Shown here: piece after piece, positions 18,494 to 27,140 of the stretch
Layout: each line of letters starts with the position of its first letter
How positions within the stretch are numbered: position 1 is the stretch's first letter
DNA from: a bacterium
GTDB lineage: Bacteria; Armatimonadota; Abditibacteriia; Abditibacteriales; Abditibacteriaceae
NCBI GenBank assembly: GCA_004172935.1
Contig: SDZD01000004.1
Location: 179,260-243,259 of the forward strand
DNA length: 64,000 bases
Reading direction: 5' to 3'
Made by a program: the position numbers and the translations under genes
The notes under the pieces: model-generated
What the model saw: only the letters and a program-made list of their open reading frames with translations
The model's database searches: none
Told to the model about the DNA's origin: nothing

Positions 18494-21400
18494 ATGAAAT
18501 TGCATCGACTGTTCCTCTCTCTTCTCATGTTTGCGGGAGGTGTTGTCTGTAACTGTCTCCCGTTGGGCGCTCAAACCCAGACTCCAGCGCAAGGCACCCC
18601 TAATCCGCCGATTGCGATTCACTTCTCGCTCCAACAACCCGGCTTCGTGACTCTGGTCATCGAAGATGCCAGTGGCAAACGGGTGCGCAATTTAATCTCC
18701 GAAACTCCCTTCCCCGCAGGTGAAAACACAACTTACTGGGATGGCCTGGATGATTTGGGCCGCGATACCGACTCTGCCAACCACGCGATTTATCACGTGC
18801 CGGGCCAATTCGTCGCCCCCGGCACTTATTCGGTGCGTGGCTTAGTACGCCCCAAAATCGGCCTCTCCTACCAGATGACACCATATTTTGGTGCAGCTCA
18901 TTTGCCTTGGGCCACCAAAGACCGCAGTAGCGAATGGCTCACCAACCACACCCCGCCCTCCGCTGTGCAGTGGATTCCCGCCGCTGCCACTCCCAAACGC
19001 GAAGGCCAACCCACCAGCGCAGGGCCACAAATTTTAGTTGGCTCCGCAGTCGCCGAAGGCGGTTCGGGCCTGGCATGGCTCGACCCCAGCGGCCATAAGG
19101 TTTACGGCCAAATGTGGCTCGGTGGTGTCTGGACGGGGGCGCCGTTCATCGCGCGCGATATGGGCATAAAGCCAGTGCCGGGTATTTATGCCTACACCGC
19201 CAGTGCATGGGAGGGCGCGCTACGCCTCAATGAGTTGAAGTCGCAGTTGGGAGCCGCTCCCGGTGACACGCGCGTCGGAAGTGGCGACGATGCCCCCGTA
19301 TTAGCTCCCAACTGGAAGTTCCCCGGTGCCGAAGGCGCGGCCTGGAATAACCCCGGCACTGGTGTCGCAGTCTCTGGTTTGGCGGCATACAACGGCCTCA
19401 TCGCTGTGTCGCTCCCGCAGTTGAACCAACTTCTGTTCGTCGATGGCCGCACGCGCCGTGCTTTGGGCACCATGCCACAACGCGCCCCGCGTGGGCTTGC
19501 CTTCGACCGACAGGGGCGCTTGCTCGTGCTTTCTGCCAAAACGTTGCTGCGCTACACGCTCCCTTCGAACATCCCCGACTTCCTCTCGCGTCCACTTGCC
19601 CCCGAAGGCGAATCGTTGTCCCGCGAAAAGTGGCGTGTCACCGCTTCGACGCAAAATGATAACGCCTTCAAAGCCATTGATAGGGCGGGCGGCACACGCT
19701 GGGAATCAGGCGAGGGCCAGCACCCCGGCGCAACATTTACCCTCGATTTGGGTGAGCCGCAATTTTTTACTCGCATCGCGCTCGAATCATATTGGCCGCC
19801 CGACTGGGGGCGAGGCTATGAAATCGCCGTATCCGATGATGGCAAAACCTTTGGTGACCCCATCGCCAAAGGCGAAGGAAAGCCCGATCTTCTTTCCATC
19901 GAAGTGCCGCGTACCAAAGCGCGTTATCTCCGCATCACACAAACCGGACAGGCGAACAACCAGTGGGCGATTAACGAAATCACCCTGTTCGACCGCGCTC
20001 CTGACACCACCGTCGCCAAGCCCAAACCGATGCCCGCGCCTCAAACGCTGGCAACCAACCTCGATGACCCCCAGCAAATCGTCGTGGCGCCTTCAGGCAA
20101 CCTCTTTATCTCAACACGCGGCCAAAGCCACAACATCAAAGTTCTGGACTCAAGCGGCAAACTCGCGCGCGCTATCGGAACCCCCGGCGCCCCCAAACAG
20201 GGGCCATATGATGCGGCCCACATGAACAACCCGGCGGGCATCACTCTCGATGATAGGGGACGTTTGTGGGTTGCTGAGGAAGATTTTCAGCCCAAGCGAG
20301 TGAGCATCTGGAACGCCGCGACCGGAAAACTAATTCAGGCTTTTTACGGCCCGCAACGCTACGGTGGTGGCGGCGAAATTGACCCGCGCGATTCCACCAC
20401 CTACTATTACGACGGCATGACCTTCAAACTGGACTATGCCAAAGCCACTAGCGTACCGACAACTATCTACTTCCGACCAGAAAAAGACGATCCCTTCGCT
20501 GGCCCCGATACCCACGGTCGCGCGCCTCAGACCCCGCTCTATTTTCACGGCGCGCTCTACATGACCAACGCCCACAACCTCAACCCGACTGGCGGCACCA
20601 GCATCGCCGGATTGTGGCGAATGGAAGGCGGCATCGCCCGCCCCGTTGCGGCTATGGGCGCGGCCCGCGATTTCGCAACCTTCCAACCGCTTCTGCGCGG
20701 CAACGAAAATTTCTCCGCCCGCTGGAGCGGACAAGTTCAAGTGCCCACCACTGGCGATTGGACGTTCATCGTCGCTTCGGACGACGATTCCCGCCTGACC
20801 ATAAACGGGCAAAAACTAATCGACCAACGCATCGGCGAATCGCGCGGCGTTATTCATCTTGAAGCCGGACGCCGCTATGATTTGTCGCTCGAATATCAGC
20901 AAGGAGTCGGCGGCGCCAGCGTCCACTTGTCGTGGGAAAACGCCGCCCAGCAACGCCAAATCGTGCCCGCTACTGCTCTCTTCGCCTCCAAAGACGCCAA
21001 AACTGCGGGCGGCCTTACCGCGCGCTATTACGATGGGCACAACTTCGAAACTCTAAAAGCCACTCATACCGACCCCACGATTGATTTCAACTGGAACGAT
21101 ACCCCACCTGATGCGCTACGCCCTGCCAATACCTCGTTTCTGGCGCGCCTCCCACCGAAGTTCAACCCACGCGACCGTTTGATGTTCGCATGGAGCGACG
21201 CCAACGGCGACGCCCAAATGCAACCCACCGAAGTCACCTTTAAAAAAGTTGAAGGCGATTTGGGCGGTGTCACTGTGATGGACGACGGCTCCTTTGTCTT
21301 TTCGCGCTTTAACGAGCAATCCGTACAATTCGCCCCCGTTGGCTTCACAACTAAAGGCGCCCCTCGCTACGATTTGAATGCAGCCAAAGTGTTGGTTGCC

Positions 21401-22717
21401 AAAGCCAACGGCCCCGTTTCCAGTGGCGGAGATCAGGTTCTTGTTGGTGAAAACGGTTGGACTCTGCACACCAACGCGCCCCAACCATATTCACCTTATG
21501 GCATTGGCGGCGCCAAAAACGGCGAACCGATGTGGTCGTACCCCTCAATGTGGCCCGGTTTGCACGCCTCGCATATCGCGCCCACTCCCGAATTTCCCGG
21601 CGAACTCATTGGTACTACGCGCTTGCTCGGCAACACCGTCAAACTCAAAGGCGACGCAGGCGAACTAATCTTCCTCAACGGCAATAAAGGCAACATCTAC
21701 ACCTTCACCACTGACGGACTGTTCGTGGCGACTTTATTCAAAGATTCCCGCGAAGCAAGTTGGACTTTCCCCGAAGCTAAGCCCGGCATGGACGTAAGCG
21801 CTGCCAGCGAACAGGAAGAGTCGTTCTGGCCCTTCGTAACTCAAACACAGGATGGGCAAGTTATGCTATCGGTGAATGGTTCCCTTCTGCGCGCCAATGG
21901 CTTCGATGCCATCAAACGTCTGCCTCCGCAAACCCTGCAAGTCACGGCGGACACACTAAAACAAGCGCAAACCTACTTCGTGCAACGCGAAGCCGCCCGA
22001 CAAGCCGCCAAAGACCCCGGCCCCATGACTGTCGCCATTCGCCCCGACGCACCAGTAGTCGATGGCAAATTAGGCGAATGGGCGAATGCGCAATTCGTCA
22101 CCATCGACACGCGCCAACAACAAGAAGGCGACTGGGGCCGCCGCGAAATGAAGAGCGAAGCTGCCCTTGCCGTCTCTGGCGAGCGCCTTTATGCCGCCTT
22201 CCGAGCCGATGATGCCAACCTGTTGCGCTCCCAACCGCAGTCGCTAACCAACCTGTTCAAAGGTGGCGGCGCGCTCGACTTAATGCTCGGCAACGTGGAA
22301 GGTGGACAGCGCCTATTGGTGACTCGCACCGGAGAAGGCGACAAAGCCAAAACAACGGCCATGCTCTACCGCGTCAAAGACCCGCAAGCAGGCACAGAGC
22401 CGACGCTATTCATTTCCAGCATCGGAAACACACGCACTGTTCGTATCGACCGCGTCCAGGACGTATCCGATCAGATAACGCTCGCTCAAGATGGACTCAA
22501 CTACGAACTAAGTGTGCCGCTGGCCCTGCTACGTCTCGCCCCCCAGTCGGGCCAAAGCATCACTGGCGACATTGGCCTTTTGCGTGGCAACGGTTTCCAA
22601 AACCTACAGCGCGTCTACTGGCACAATAAAGCCTCTGGTTTGGTCTCTGACCTCGCCTCAGAAGCCGAACTGCTCCCCAACCTATGGGGCCAACTCCAAT
22701 TTAAAACAGTTCCCTAA
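18494..22717 (+). CDS. Giant secreted protein: FlgD-like, beta-propeller, discoidin, PA14, CBM9-like
   Basis: 1407 residues from ATG at 18494, with a signal peptide (MKLHRLFLSLLMFAGG...LGA-Q). In order: a FlgD-like Ig domain (residues 25-110, GFVTLVIEDASGKRVRNLIS), NHL-like beta-propeller segments (about 110-370 and 510-700, e.g. NNPAGITLDDRGRLWVAEED), an F5/8 discoidin domain between them (375-502, ATFTLDLGEPQFFTRIALES), a PA14 domain (730-835, TGDWTFIVASDDDSRLTING), and a C-terminal CBM9-like domain (1180-1400, VVDGKLGEWANAQFV). No catalytic motif was found. It probably binds glycans at the cell surface or outside the cell. It is divergent from the ECF sigma factor and is a likely regulon member. 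Upstream Met at 18470 is less likely because it precedes the signal peptide. Confidence 0.8.
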   Translation: MKLHRLFLSLLMFAGGVVCNCLPLGAQTQTPAQGTPNPPIAIHFSLQQPGFVTLVIEDASGKRVRNLISETPFPAGENTTYWDGLDDLGRDTDSANHAIYHVPGQFVAPGTYSVRGLVRPKIGLSYQMTPYFGAAHLPWATKDRSSEWLTNHTPPSAVQWIPAAATPKREGQPTSAGPQILVGSAVAEGGSGLAWLDPSGHKVYGQMWLGGVWTGAPFIARDMGIKPVPGIYAYTASAWEGALRLNELKSQLGAAPGDTRVGSGDDAPVLAPNWKFPGAEGAAWNNPGTGVAVSGLAAYNGLIAVSLPQLNQLLFVDGRTRRALGTMPQRAPRGLAFDRQGRLLVLSAKTLLRYTLPSNIPDFLSRPLAPEGESLSREKWRVTASTQNDNAFKAIDRAGGTRWESGEGQHPGATFTLDLGEPQFFTRIALESYWPPDWGRGYEIAVSDDGKTFGDPIAKGEGKPDLLSIEVPRTKARYLRITQTGQANNQWAINEITLFDRAPDTTVAKPKPMPAPQTLATNLDDPQQIVVAPSGNLFISTRGQSHNIKVLDSSGKLARAIGTPGAPKQGPYDAAHMNNPAGITLDDRGRLWVAEEDFQPKRVSIWNAATGKLIQAFYGPQRYGGGGEIDPRDSTTYYYDGMTFKLDYAKATSVPTTIYFRPEKDDPFAGPDTHGRAPQTPLYFHGALYMTNAHNLNPTGGTSIAGLWRMEGGIARPVAAMGAARDFATFQPLLRGNENFSARWSGQVQVPTTGDWTFIVASDDDSRLTINGQKLIDQRIGESRGVIHLEAGRRYDLSLEYQQGVGGASVHLSWENAAQQRQIVPATALFASKDAKTAGGLTARYYDGHNFETLKATHTDPTIDFNWNDTPPDALRPANTSFLARLPPKFNPRDRLMFAWSDANGDAQMQPTEVTFKKVEGDLGGVTVMDDGSFVFSRFNEQSVQFAPVGFTTKGAPRYDLNAAKVLVAKANGPVSSGGDQVLVGENGWTLHTNAPQPYSPYGIGGAKNGEPMWSYPSMWPGLHASHIAPTPEFPGELIGTTRLLGNTVKLKGDAGELIFLNGNKGNIYTFTTDGLFVATLFKDSREASWTFPEAKPGMDVSAASEQEESFWPFVTQTQDGQVMLSVNGSLLRANGFDAIKRLPPQTLQVTADTLKQAQTYFVQREAARQAAKDPGPMTVAIRPDAPVVDGKLGEWANAQFVTIDTRQQQEGDWGRREMKSEAALAVSGERLYAAFRADDANLLRSQPQSLTNLFKGGGALDLMLGNVEGGQRLLVTRTGEGDKAKTTAMLYRVKDPQAGTEPTLFISSIGNTRTVRIDRVQDVSDQITLAQDGLNYELSVPLALLRLAPQSGQSITGDIGLLRGNGFQNLQRVYWHNKASGLVSDLASEAELLPNLWGQLQFKTVP

Positions 22718-22766
22718 ACCCAACTGATAGCCACTTCCCCCTTCGAACCCACACCCAAAACACTCA

Positions 22767-22832
22767 AACCTCTTTGTGTCTCCGTGCCTCTGTGGTGAAT
22801 CTCTCTCCCTTTCTCATACCCTCTGCGGTTAA
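22767..22832. repeat. Intergenic CACAGAGG-type repeat
   Basis: On the minus strand this non-coding stretch reads TTAACCGCAGAGG followed, after a purine-rich spacer, by TTCACCACAGAGGCACGGAG and ACACAAAGAGG. Two degenerate ACCACAGAGG units are therefore in tandem. Similar intergenic sequence is familiar from many unrelated bacterial genomes; that is recollection, not a search. It lies between the giant protein and a small gene and encodes nothing visible. Confidence 0.4.
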
Positions 22833-22900
22833 AAAGCCCCTATTTTCGAGGTTATTAATTCATTTCCTCTCAAGTTGCTCTCATTGGGCACACTGTAAGC

Positions 22901-23152
22901 ATGAATAGCGAAATCTCGGATGTAATTCAAATCGGCGCTAAAGTGCGTCGCCGTTTCATTAAGAAGACCGAAGTCGACGCGCAGGGCATCGGTACAGTGG
23001 TGGCATTAGGTAAAAAGTACCGTGGCGCGCGCACATTCCCTGCCGCCAAAGTGCAGTTCAAAAGCACATCGCGTGTTCTATGGTACTTCCTCGACCAATT
23101 GAAATTAGTGCCCGACGAGACATCAACCCAGGGCGATAAAAAAGCCGACTAA
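22901..23152 (+). CDS. Small basic protein of unknown function
   Basis: 83 residues, no signal peptide or membrane helix. The core VIQIGAKVRRRFIKKTEVDA and GIGTVVALGKKYRGARTFPA, then VLWYFLDQLKLV, reads as a small all-beta (SH3-like) fold with many basic residues, so RNA or DNA binding is possible but not shown. It has good codon structure, is flanked by non-coding DNA and is followed at once by a perfect hairpin terminator, so it is probably a real single-gene transcript. I do not recognise the family. Confidence 0.6.
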   Translation: MNSEISDVIQIGAKVRRRFIKKTEVDAQGIGTVVALGKKYRGARTFPAAKVQFKSTSRVLWYFLDQLKLVPDETSTQGDKKAD

Positions 23153-23159
23153 CCAAATG

Positions 23160-23188
23160 CCGGACATAAAAATGTCCGGTCACTTTTC
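23160..23188 (+). terminator. Hairpin terminator, convergent gene ends
   Basis: Perfect 8-bp stem CCGGACAT / ATGTCCGG (23160-23167 with 23172-23179) around an AAAA loop, followed by TCACTTTTC. It sits 8 bp after the small gene and 39 bp before the end of the leftward ankyrin gene, so it may serve mainly the rightward transcript. Confidence 0.7.
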
Positions 23189-23217
23189 ACTGCCTTATCA
23201 CCTCGAAAATCCCCTCA

Positions 23218-24672
23218 TCACGGCTGAGGAGTCTCGGCGGGTGCCAACGATTCCGCCCCCGCCTGTTTCAGCACGTCCACGACTGCGGTGCGCTTCTGCT
23301 TGATCGCCAGGCTCAATGCCGTGCGTCCTTTCCCATCGACTGCCGCCACATCGGCGCCCCGTTCGAGAAGAAGTCGCACACAGGGTAAGTGCCCACTGTA
23401 GGCTGCTTGCATCAGCGCTGTTACTCCTTCTGCTGTGCGGGCATTGACATTGGCCCCGGCGCTGGTTAGCGCCGAAATGATCGGGGCATTGCCCTTGAAC
23501 GCGGCTTGCATCAAAGCCGTCGAACCCGACTTCGACTGCGCATTAACCCCTGCCCAGTTGTCGAGCAACAAGGTGACGAGTTCTGGACTTTTAGAAAAGG
23601 CTGCTCCCATCAACGGTGTGCGACTCTCTTCATCAACAGAATTTACGCTTTGCCCGCAACTGAGCAGAAATCGAGTTGCCGCTAAGCGCCCACCAAAGGC
23701 CGCAACCAAAAGCGCGTTGGCCCCGCCCTGAGTGCGAAGGTCAAGGCTCGCCCCTTTATCTACCAGCAGTCGCATAACGGCGACATTATTCGCGCTCGCT
23801 GCTTGCATCAGCGGAGTGAACCCCTTGCTCGTCTGGGTATTGATGTCGGAACCGGCCTCAAGCAGAAGGGCCACATTAGCTCGATTGCTGCTGCCCGCTG
23901 CTACCATCAAGGCCGTGAACCCATCTTCGTCAGTGGCGTTGATGTTAGCTTTTTTACCGAGCAGAAAACGCAGATTCTCGGTGTTGCGTCCATAGGCCGC
24001 TTCCATCAATGCGGTGTGACCTTTGGTACTTTTCGCTTCAAGGTTAGCTTTGTTATCCAGCAACGTTTGCAAAACGGGTGGGCTGGCGGCATAGGCCGCA
24101 ATCATCAGCGGAGTAAAGCCCGACCTATCTTGAACGTCTGGTTTTGCGCCTTTATCCAGCAGCAGTTGCACTGCCTCGGCGCGATTGGAATGCGTCGCTT
24201 CCATCAGTGCCGTCACGCCGGAGTTATCCGCCGCCTCGACTTTTGCCCCCTTCTCTAACATTGGTTGCATCAGGGGAATGCTGCCTTTGTGGGCCGCTTC
24301 CATCAGTGCTGTGCTACCATCTTTGGCCGCTGCGTTCACATTGGCGCCATGAGCGATAAGCCACTGCACCATGAGCGCATCGCCCCGACTCGCGGCCACC
24401 ATGAGTAGGCTAGTGCCATCATCCGAGGAAAGATTGGCTCCTCCCTGAGCGACCGCCGCCGCCAGCTTTTTAGCATCCTTTGCCTGAATCGCCTCCGAGG
24501 CCAACACATAGGGCGACTTCTTCGCCGGAGCGGGTTTGGTAGCTGCTTTTGCGCCCACTGTTGGAACTGCTGTTGGCTTTGGGGCGACAACCGTTGGCGC
24601 CGCCCGCAGAGAAACCGCCATGCCCAGTGGCAGCAGAAGGGCGAGACCAGAAGAAAGCGAAAGTAACCTCAC
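23218..24672 (-). CDS. Exported ankyrin-repeat protein
   Basis: 484 residues with a signal peptide (MRLLSLSSGLALLLPLGMAV...RAA) and a short Ala/Pro/Lys linker. From about residue 55 to the end there are about 12 ankyrin repeats of 33 residues, with the pattern G.TALM.AA..G....V..LL..GA.(V/I)NA, for example GSTALMEAAHKGSIPLMQPM. Ankyrin arrays bind proteins; here the array would act in the periplasm or outside. The ATG overlaps the stop of the GH27-like gene by 4 bp, so the two are translationally coupled and it is the last gene of the ExbBD-PA14 operon. Its partner is likely another protein of that operon, but this is inference. Confidence 0.85.
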   Translation of the reverse strand: MRLLSLSSGLALLLPLGMAVSLRAAPTVVAPKPTAVPTVGAKAATKPAPAKKSPYVLASEAIQAKDAKKLAAAVAQGGANLSSDDGTSLLMVAASRGDALMVQWLIAHGANVNAAAKDGSTALMEAAHKGSIPLMQPMLEKGAKVEAADNSGVTALMEATHSNRAEAVQLLLDKGAKPDVQDRSGFTPLMIAAYAASPPVLQTLLDNKANLEAKSTKGHTALMEAAYGRNTENLRFLLGKKANINATDEDGFTALMVAAGSSNRANVALLLEAGSDINTQTSKGFTPLMQAASANNVAVMRLLVDKGASLDLRTQGGANALLVAAFGGRLAATRFLLSCGQSVNSVDEESRTPLMGAAFSKSPELVTLLLDNWAGVNAQSKSGSTALMQAAFKGNAPIISALTSAGANVNARTAEGVTALMQAAYSGHLPCVRLLLERGADVAAVDGKGRTALSLAIKQKRTAVVDVLKQAGAESLAPAETPQP

Positions 24673-27137
24673 TGTGTCACCCCACCTTTCGCGGTCCCCA
24701 CTTTAATCAGCACCACTCCATGAGCGGGAACGAGCGTTTCATAGCTGTCCTTGAATAGTCCCAAATCTTGATGTGCCCACACATCGCGTACTGGTTGATC
24801 CCCGCTCAAACCAAAACTCACCCAGTTGACGCGCACCTTGCGCGGCAGGTCAGATGAGTTGAACAAACCAACCGCAAACCGCCCGTCTACCAGTGCTTTG
24901 GCGCGTATCAAGCATGGCCAGCCTACCGAAACTGCCATTACTTGCTTGCCAAGTGCATCCTGATTGATGTCCAATACCTCGTCGTTGGTCAGCATCGCCG
25001 TTGTGGTTGGATACAGCAAGTTCGGGTCTAAGCGCGCTAAGTCATCCTGCAAAATAAGCGGCGCCGAATACAGGCTCCACATCGACATTTGATACATCTG
25101 CTCGCCGGGGGTAAGGCGACTTAAATGCAGCGTCGGATACCCAACGCGCCCCATCATCAGCGCTCCCGGATAATTCCAAAACCCCGGCCCCGGTGGCGGT
25201 GGAGGAGTAGGGCGGGGAATCGGCAGGATACGAGGAGCCACTGGCACAGCGGGAGTCGTCGTTCCCGAAGTCGCACCGGGAGCGGGCACTGCAAGGGTGA
25301 CTGCCCCCGAAGTCGCGCCGGGAATTGTTGTCGCCGGAGCTGGAACCGCGACCGCTGGCACCGTTATTGTGCCCGGAGTTGCGGGCACTGGCGCTGGAAT
25401 CATCGTTGTAGGAGTGGCTGGCGCAGGAACGTTGACCGCCGGAGCCGCATTCCCCGATGAAGAAGTCGCTGGATTGGCTGGTACAGCAACAGCCGGAGTT
25501 CCCGGTGTGCTGGGCAGTACCTTTGTCGCAACTCCGCTTGGTGTGCGCGCGAGCAGACCCGACAGCGCCGATAGCGCCGATAGCGCGCGCGCCTGTGCGG
25601 CTGCATTAACCGCATTGAATGGCACATACACCGCCGTATTCATTTTCGAGATGACCAAATTGCTCATCACTTTCCAATCGTCATACAGCCCATTGCGCTC
25701 CGACCACACGTTGGCATTCACTTTTTTCGCGAGTGTCGCGACCTCTATCTTGTTCGGATAAGTCACCACTTCCAACGAGGGAACGGAAATAGAGAACACG
25801 ATGTCGCGGTTGGTTTTGCGAAGCGCCTGCTGCATCGTCGAAAAAGCTGCCTCCATCGCCGCAGTGGTTTTTTCTTTCTCTTCCAGTTGCGGCATGGGCT
25901 TGGTGTCCTCGGTGCTGGGCGACCATTCGTAAGTCAGGTAATCCACGCCCCACGCGGCGAATTGCTGCGCGTCCTGAATTTCATGCCCCAAACTGCCTGG
26001 TGCCCCAGTGGCCGTGTGTTCCGTCGCCGCCGAATGAATCCCGAACTGTAAGCCGAGCGAATGGAGATAGTCGCCCAGACCTTTCATATTCGGAAAGCGG
26101 GTGTTCGATTGCAAATTACCCTGCGCATCCCGTCTGCCCTGCCATGCATCGCCCAGCAAAATGGTCCGATAACCATGAGCCGACAAACCGCTCTTCACCA
26201 GCCATCGCGCTGCCTCTCGCACTTTGGCGTCCGATGTCGAACTTCCATACAACTCGTAAGCGCTCCATCCCATTGGCGGTGTGAGTGCCAACGCCGATTC
26301 GCAACGCAACGAAATGCTTTTCTGCGCTTTTCCCGCCGCATTACTCGCCGTGAGGCTAACAGCGAATGTGCCCGCCTTCGTCACCTGTCCAGAAATCAAC
26401 CCCGTTTTGGCATCGAGTTTCAGTCCCGCTGGCAACCCCGTCGCCAAGAAGTTAAGCGGCCCCGCGCCCGTGACCGGAACACGATAAGAAAAAGCGCGGT
26501 TAGGCGAAAAACCTAATACCGCTGGCCCATTGATAGCGGGCTTCGAGGTCGCGGGCAATATCGACGGAAAACTGACCGTCTGGGGGATTCCCACTATCGT
26601 CGGCGCTATCTTCGCATTGGGATTAAGGCGAATAAATGCCCCCGCCCAGTCGGCGTTATTGCCGTAATCGGCCAACCCCATATTCGTGATGCGCAGTACA
26701 AGCGTCTTCGCCCCTGTCAAATCGACCTGAACGAATTTCGAGGCATCTCCACCTTTCATCTCGCCGCTCTCAAAGGCCGTGCGCCCATCGACGAGAACCG
26801 CAAACGACACATCGCCCGCTTTATTCACTTCATCGTCCACCCCAACTTGGGCCTGAAATTCCCTGGCGACGCCGCGCAGGTTGATAGTGATTTCGCTCTC
26901 GCCGCCCAACCCCACTCCATGAGCGTAAACGACCCCACCAAGCGTAATTGGGTTGTTATAAAAAGACTTTGCTGCCCGCGCCGCGCCAATTTTGTTCAGG
27001 GCCAACGGCAGGTTCAGTTTCTCCAGCCACATCGAATTGGGCGGTAAGGTCGAACCCGTCAAATCCGGTTCAATGGCCCAGGCGACTCCGCTGCACAAAA
27101 GCGGTAGGCAAAGCGTTGGAAACAGTCGAAATTTCAT
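24669..27137 (-). CDS. NPCBM / Ig-like / GH27-like protein with altered catalytic residues
   Basis: 822 residues, signal peptide, NPCBM-type domain (residues 40-155, YNNPITLGGVVYAHGVGLGG), a putative Ig domain (about 200-285, LPAGLKLDAKTGLISGQVTK), then a GH27 alpha-galactosidase-like barrel starting LALTPPMGWSAYELYG. In GH27 the nucleophile lies in K-Y-D; here the site reads GVDYLTYEW, so Lys is Thr402 and Asp is Glu404. The usual WNDPDM loop is WNYPGAL. The RxxxD acid/base segment reads SERNGLYDDW and cannot be aligned with certainty. A Pro/Ala/Thr-rich stretch of roughly 120 residues (about 530-655) interrupts the barrel. It may be an inactive binding protein or have new specificity. It starts 3 bp after the PA14 gene. 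Confidence 0.8.
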   Translation of the reverse strand: MKFRLFPTLCLPLLCSGVAWAIEPDLTGSTLPPNSMWLEKLNLPLALNKIGAARAAKSFYNNPITLGGVVYAHGVGLGGESEITINLRGVAREFQAQVGVDDEVNKAGDVSFAVLVDGRTAFESGEMKGGDASKFVQVDLTGAKTLVLRITNMGLADYGNNADWAGAFIRLNPNAKIAPTIVGIPQTVSFPSILPATSKPAINGPAVLGFSPNRAFSYRVPVTGAGPLNFLATGLPAGLKLDAKTGLISGQVTKAGTFAVSLTASNAAGKAQKSISLRCESALALTPPMGWSAYELYGSSTSDAKVREAARWLVKSGLSAHGYRTILLGDAWQGRRDAQGNLQSNTRFPNMKGLGDYLHSLGLQFGIHSAATEHTATGAPGSLGHEIQDAQQFAAWGVDYLTYEWSPSTEDTKPMPQLEEKEKTTAAMEAAFSTMQQALRKTNRDIVFSISVPSLEVVTYPNKIEVATLAKKVNANVWSERNGLYDDWKVMSNLVISKMNTAVYVPFNAVNAAAQARALSALSALSGLLARTPSGVATKVLPSTPGTPAVAVPANPATSSSGNAAPAVNVPAPATPTTMIPAPVPATPGTITVPAVAVPAPATTIPGATSGAVTLAVPAPGATSGTTTPAVPVAPRILPIPRPTPPPPPGPGFWNYPGALMMGRVGYPTLHLSRLTPGEQMYQMSMWSLYSAPLILQDDLARLDPNLLYPTTTAMLTNDEVLDINQDALGKQVMAVSVGWPCLIRAKALVDGRFAVGLFNSSDLPRKVRVNWVSFGLSGDQPVRDVWAHQDLGLFKDSYETLVPAHGVVLIKVGTAKGGVTQ

Positions 27138-27140
27138 GAA

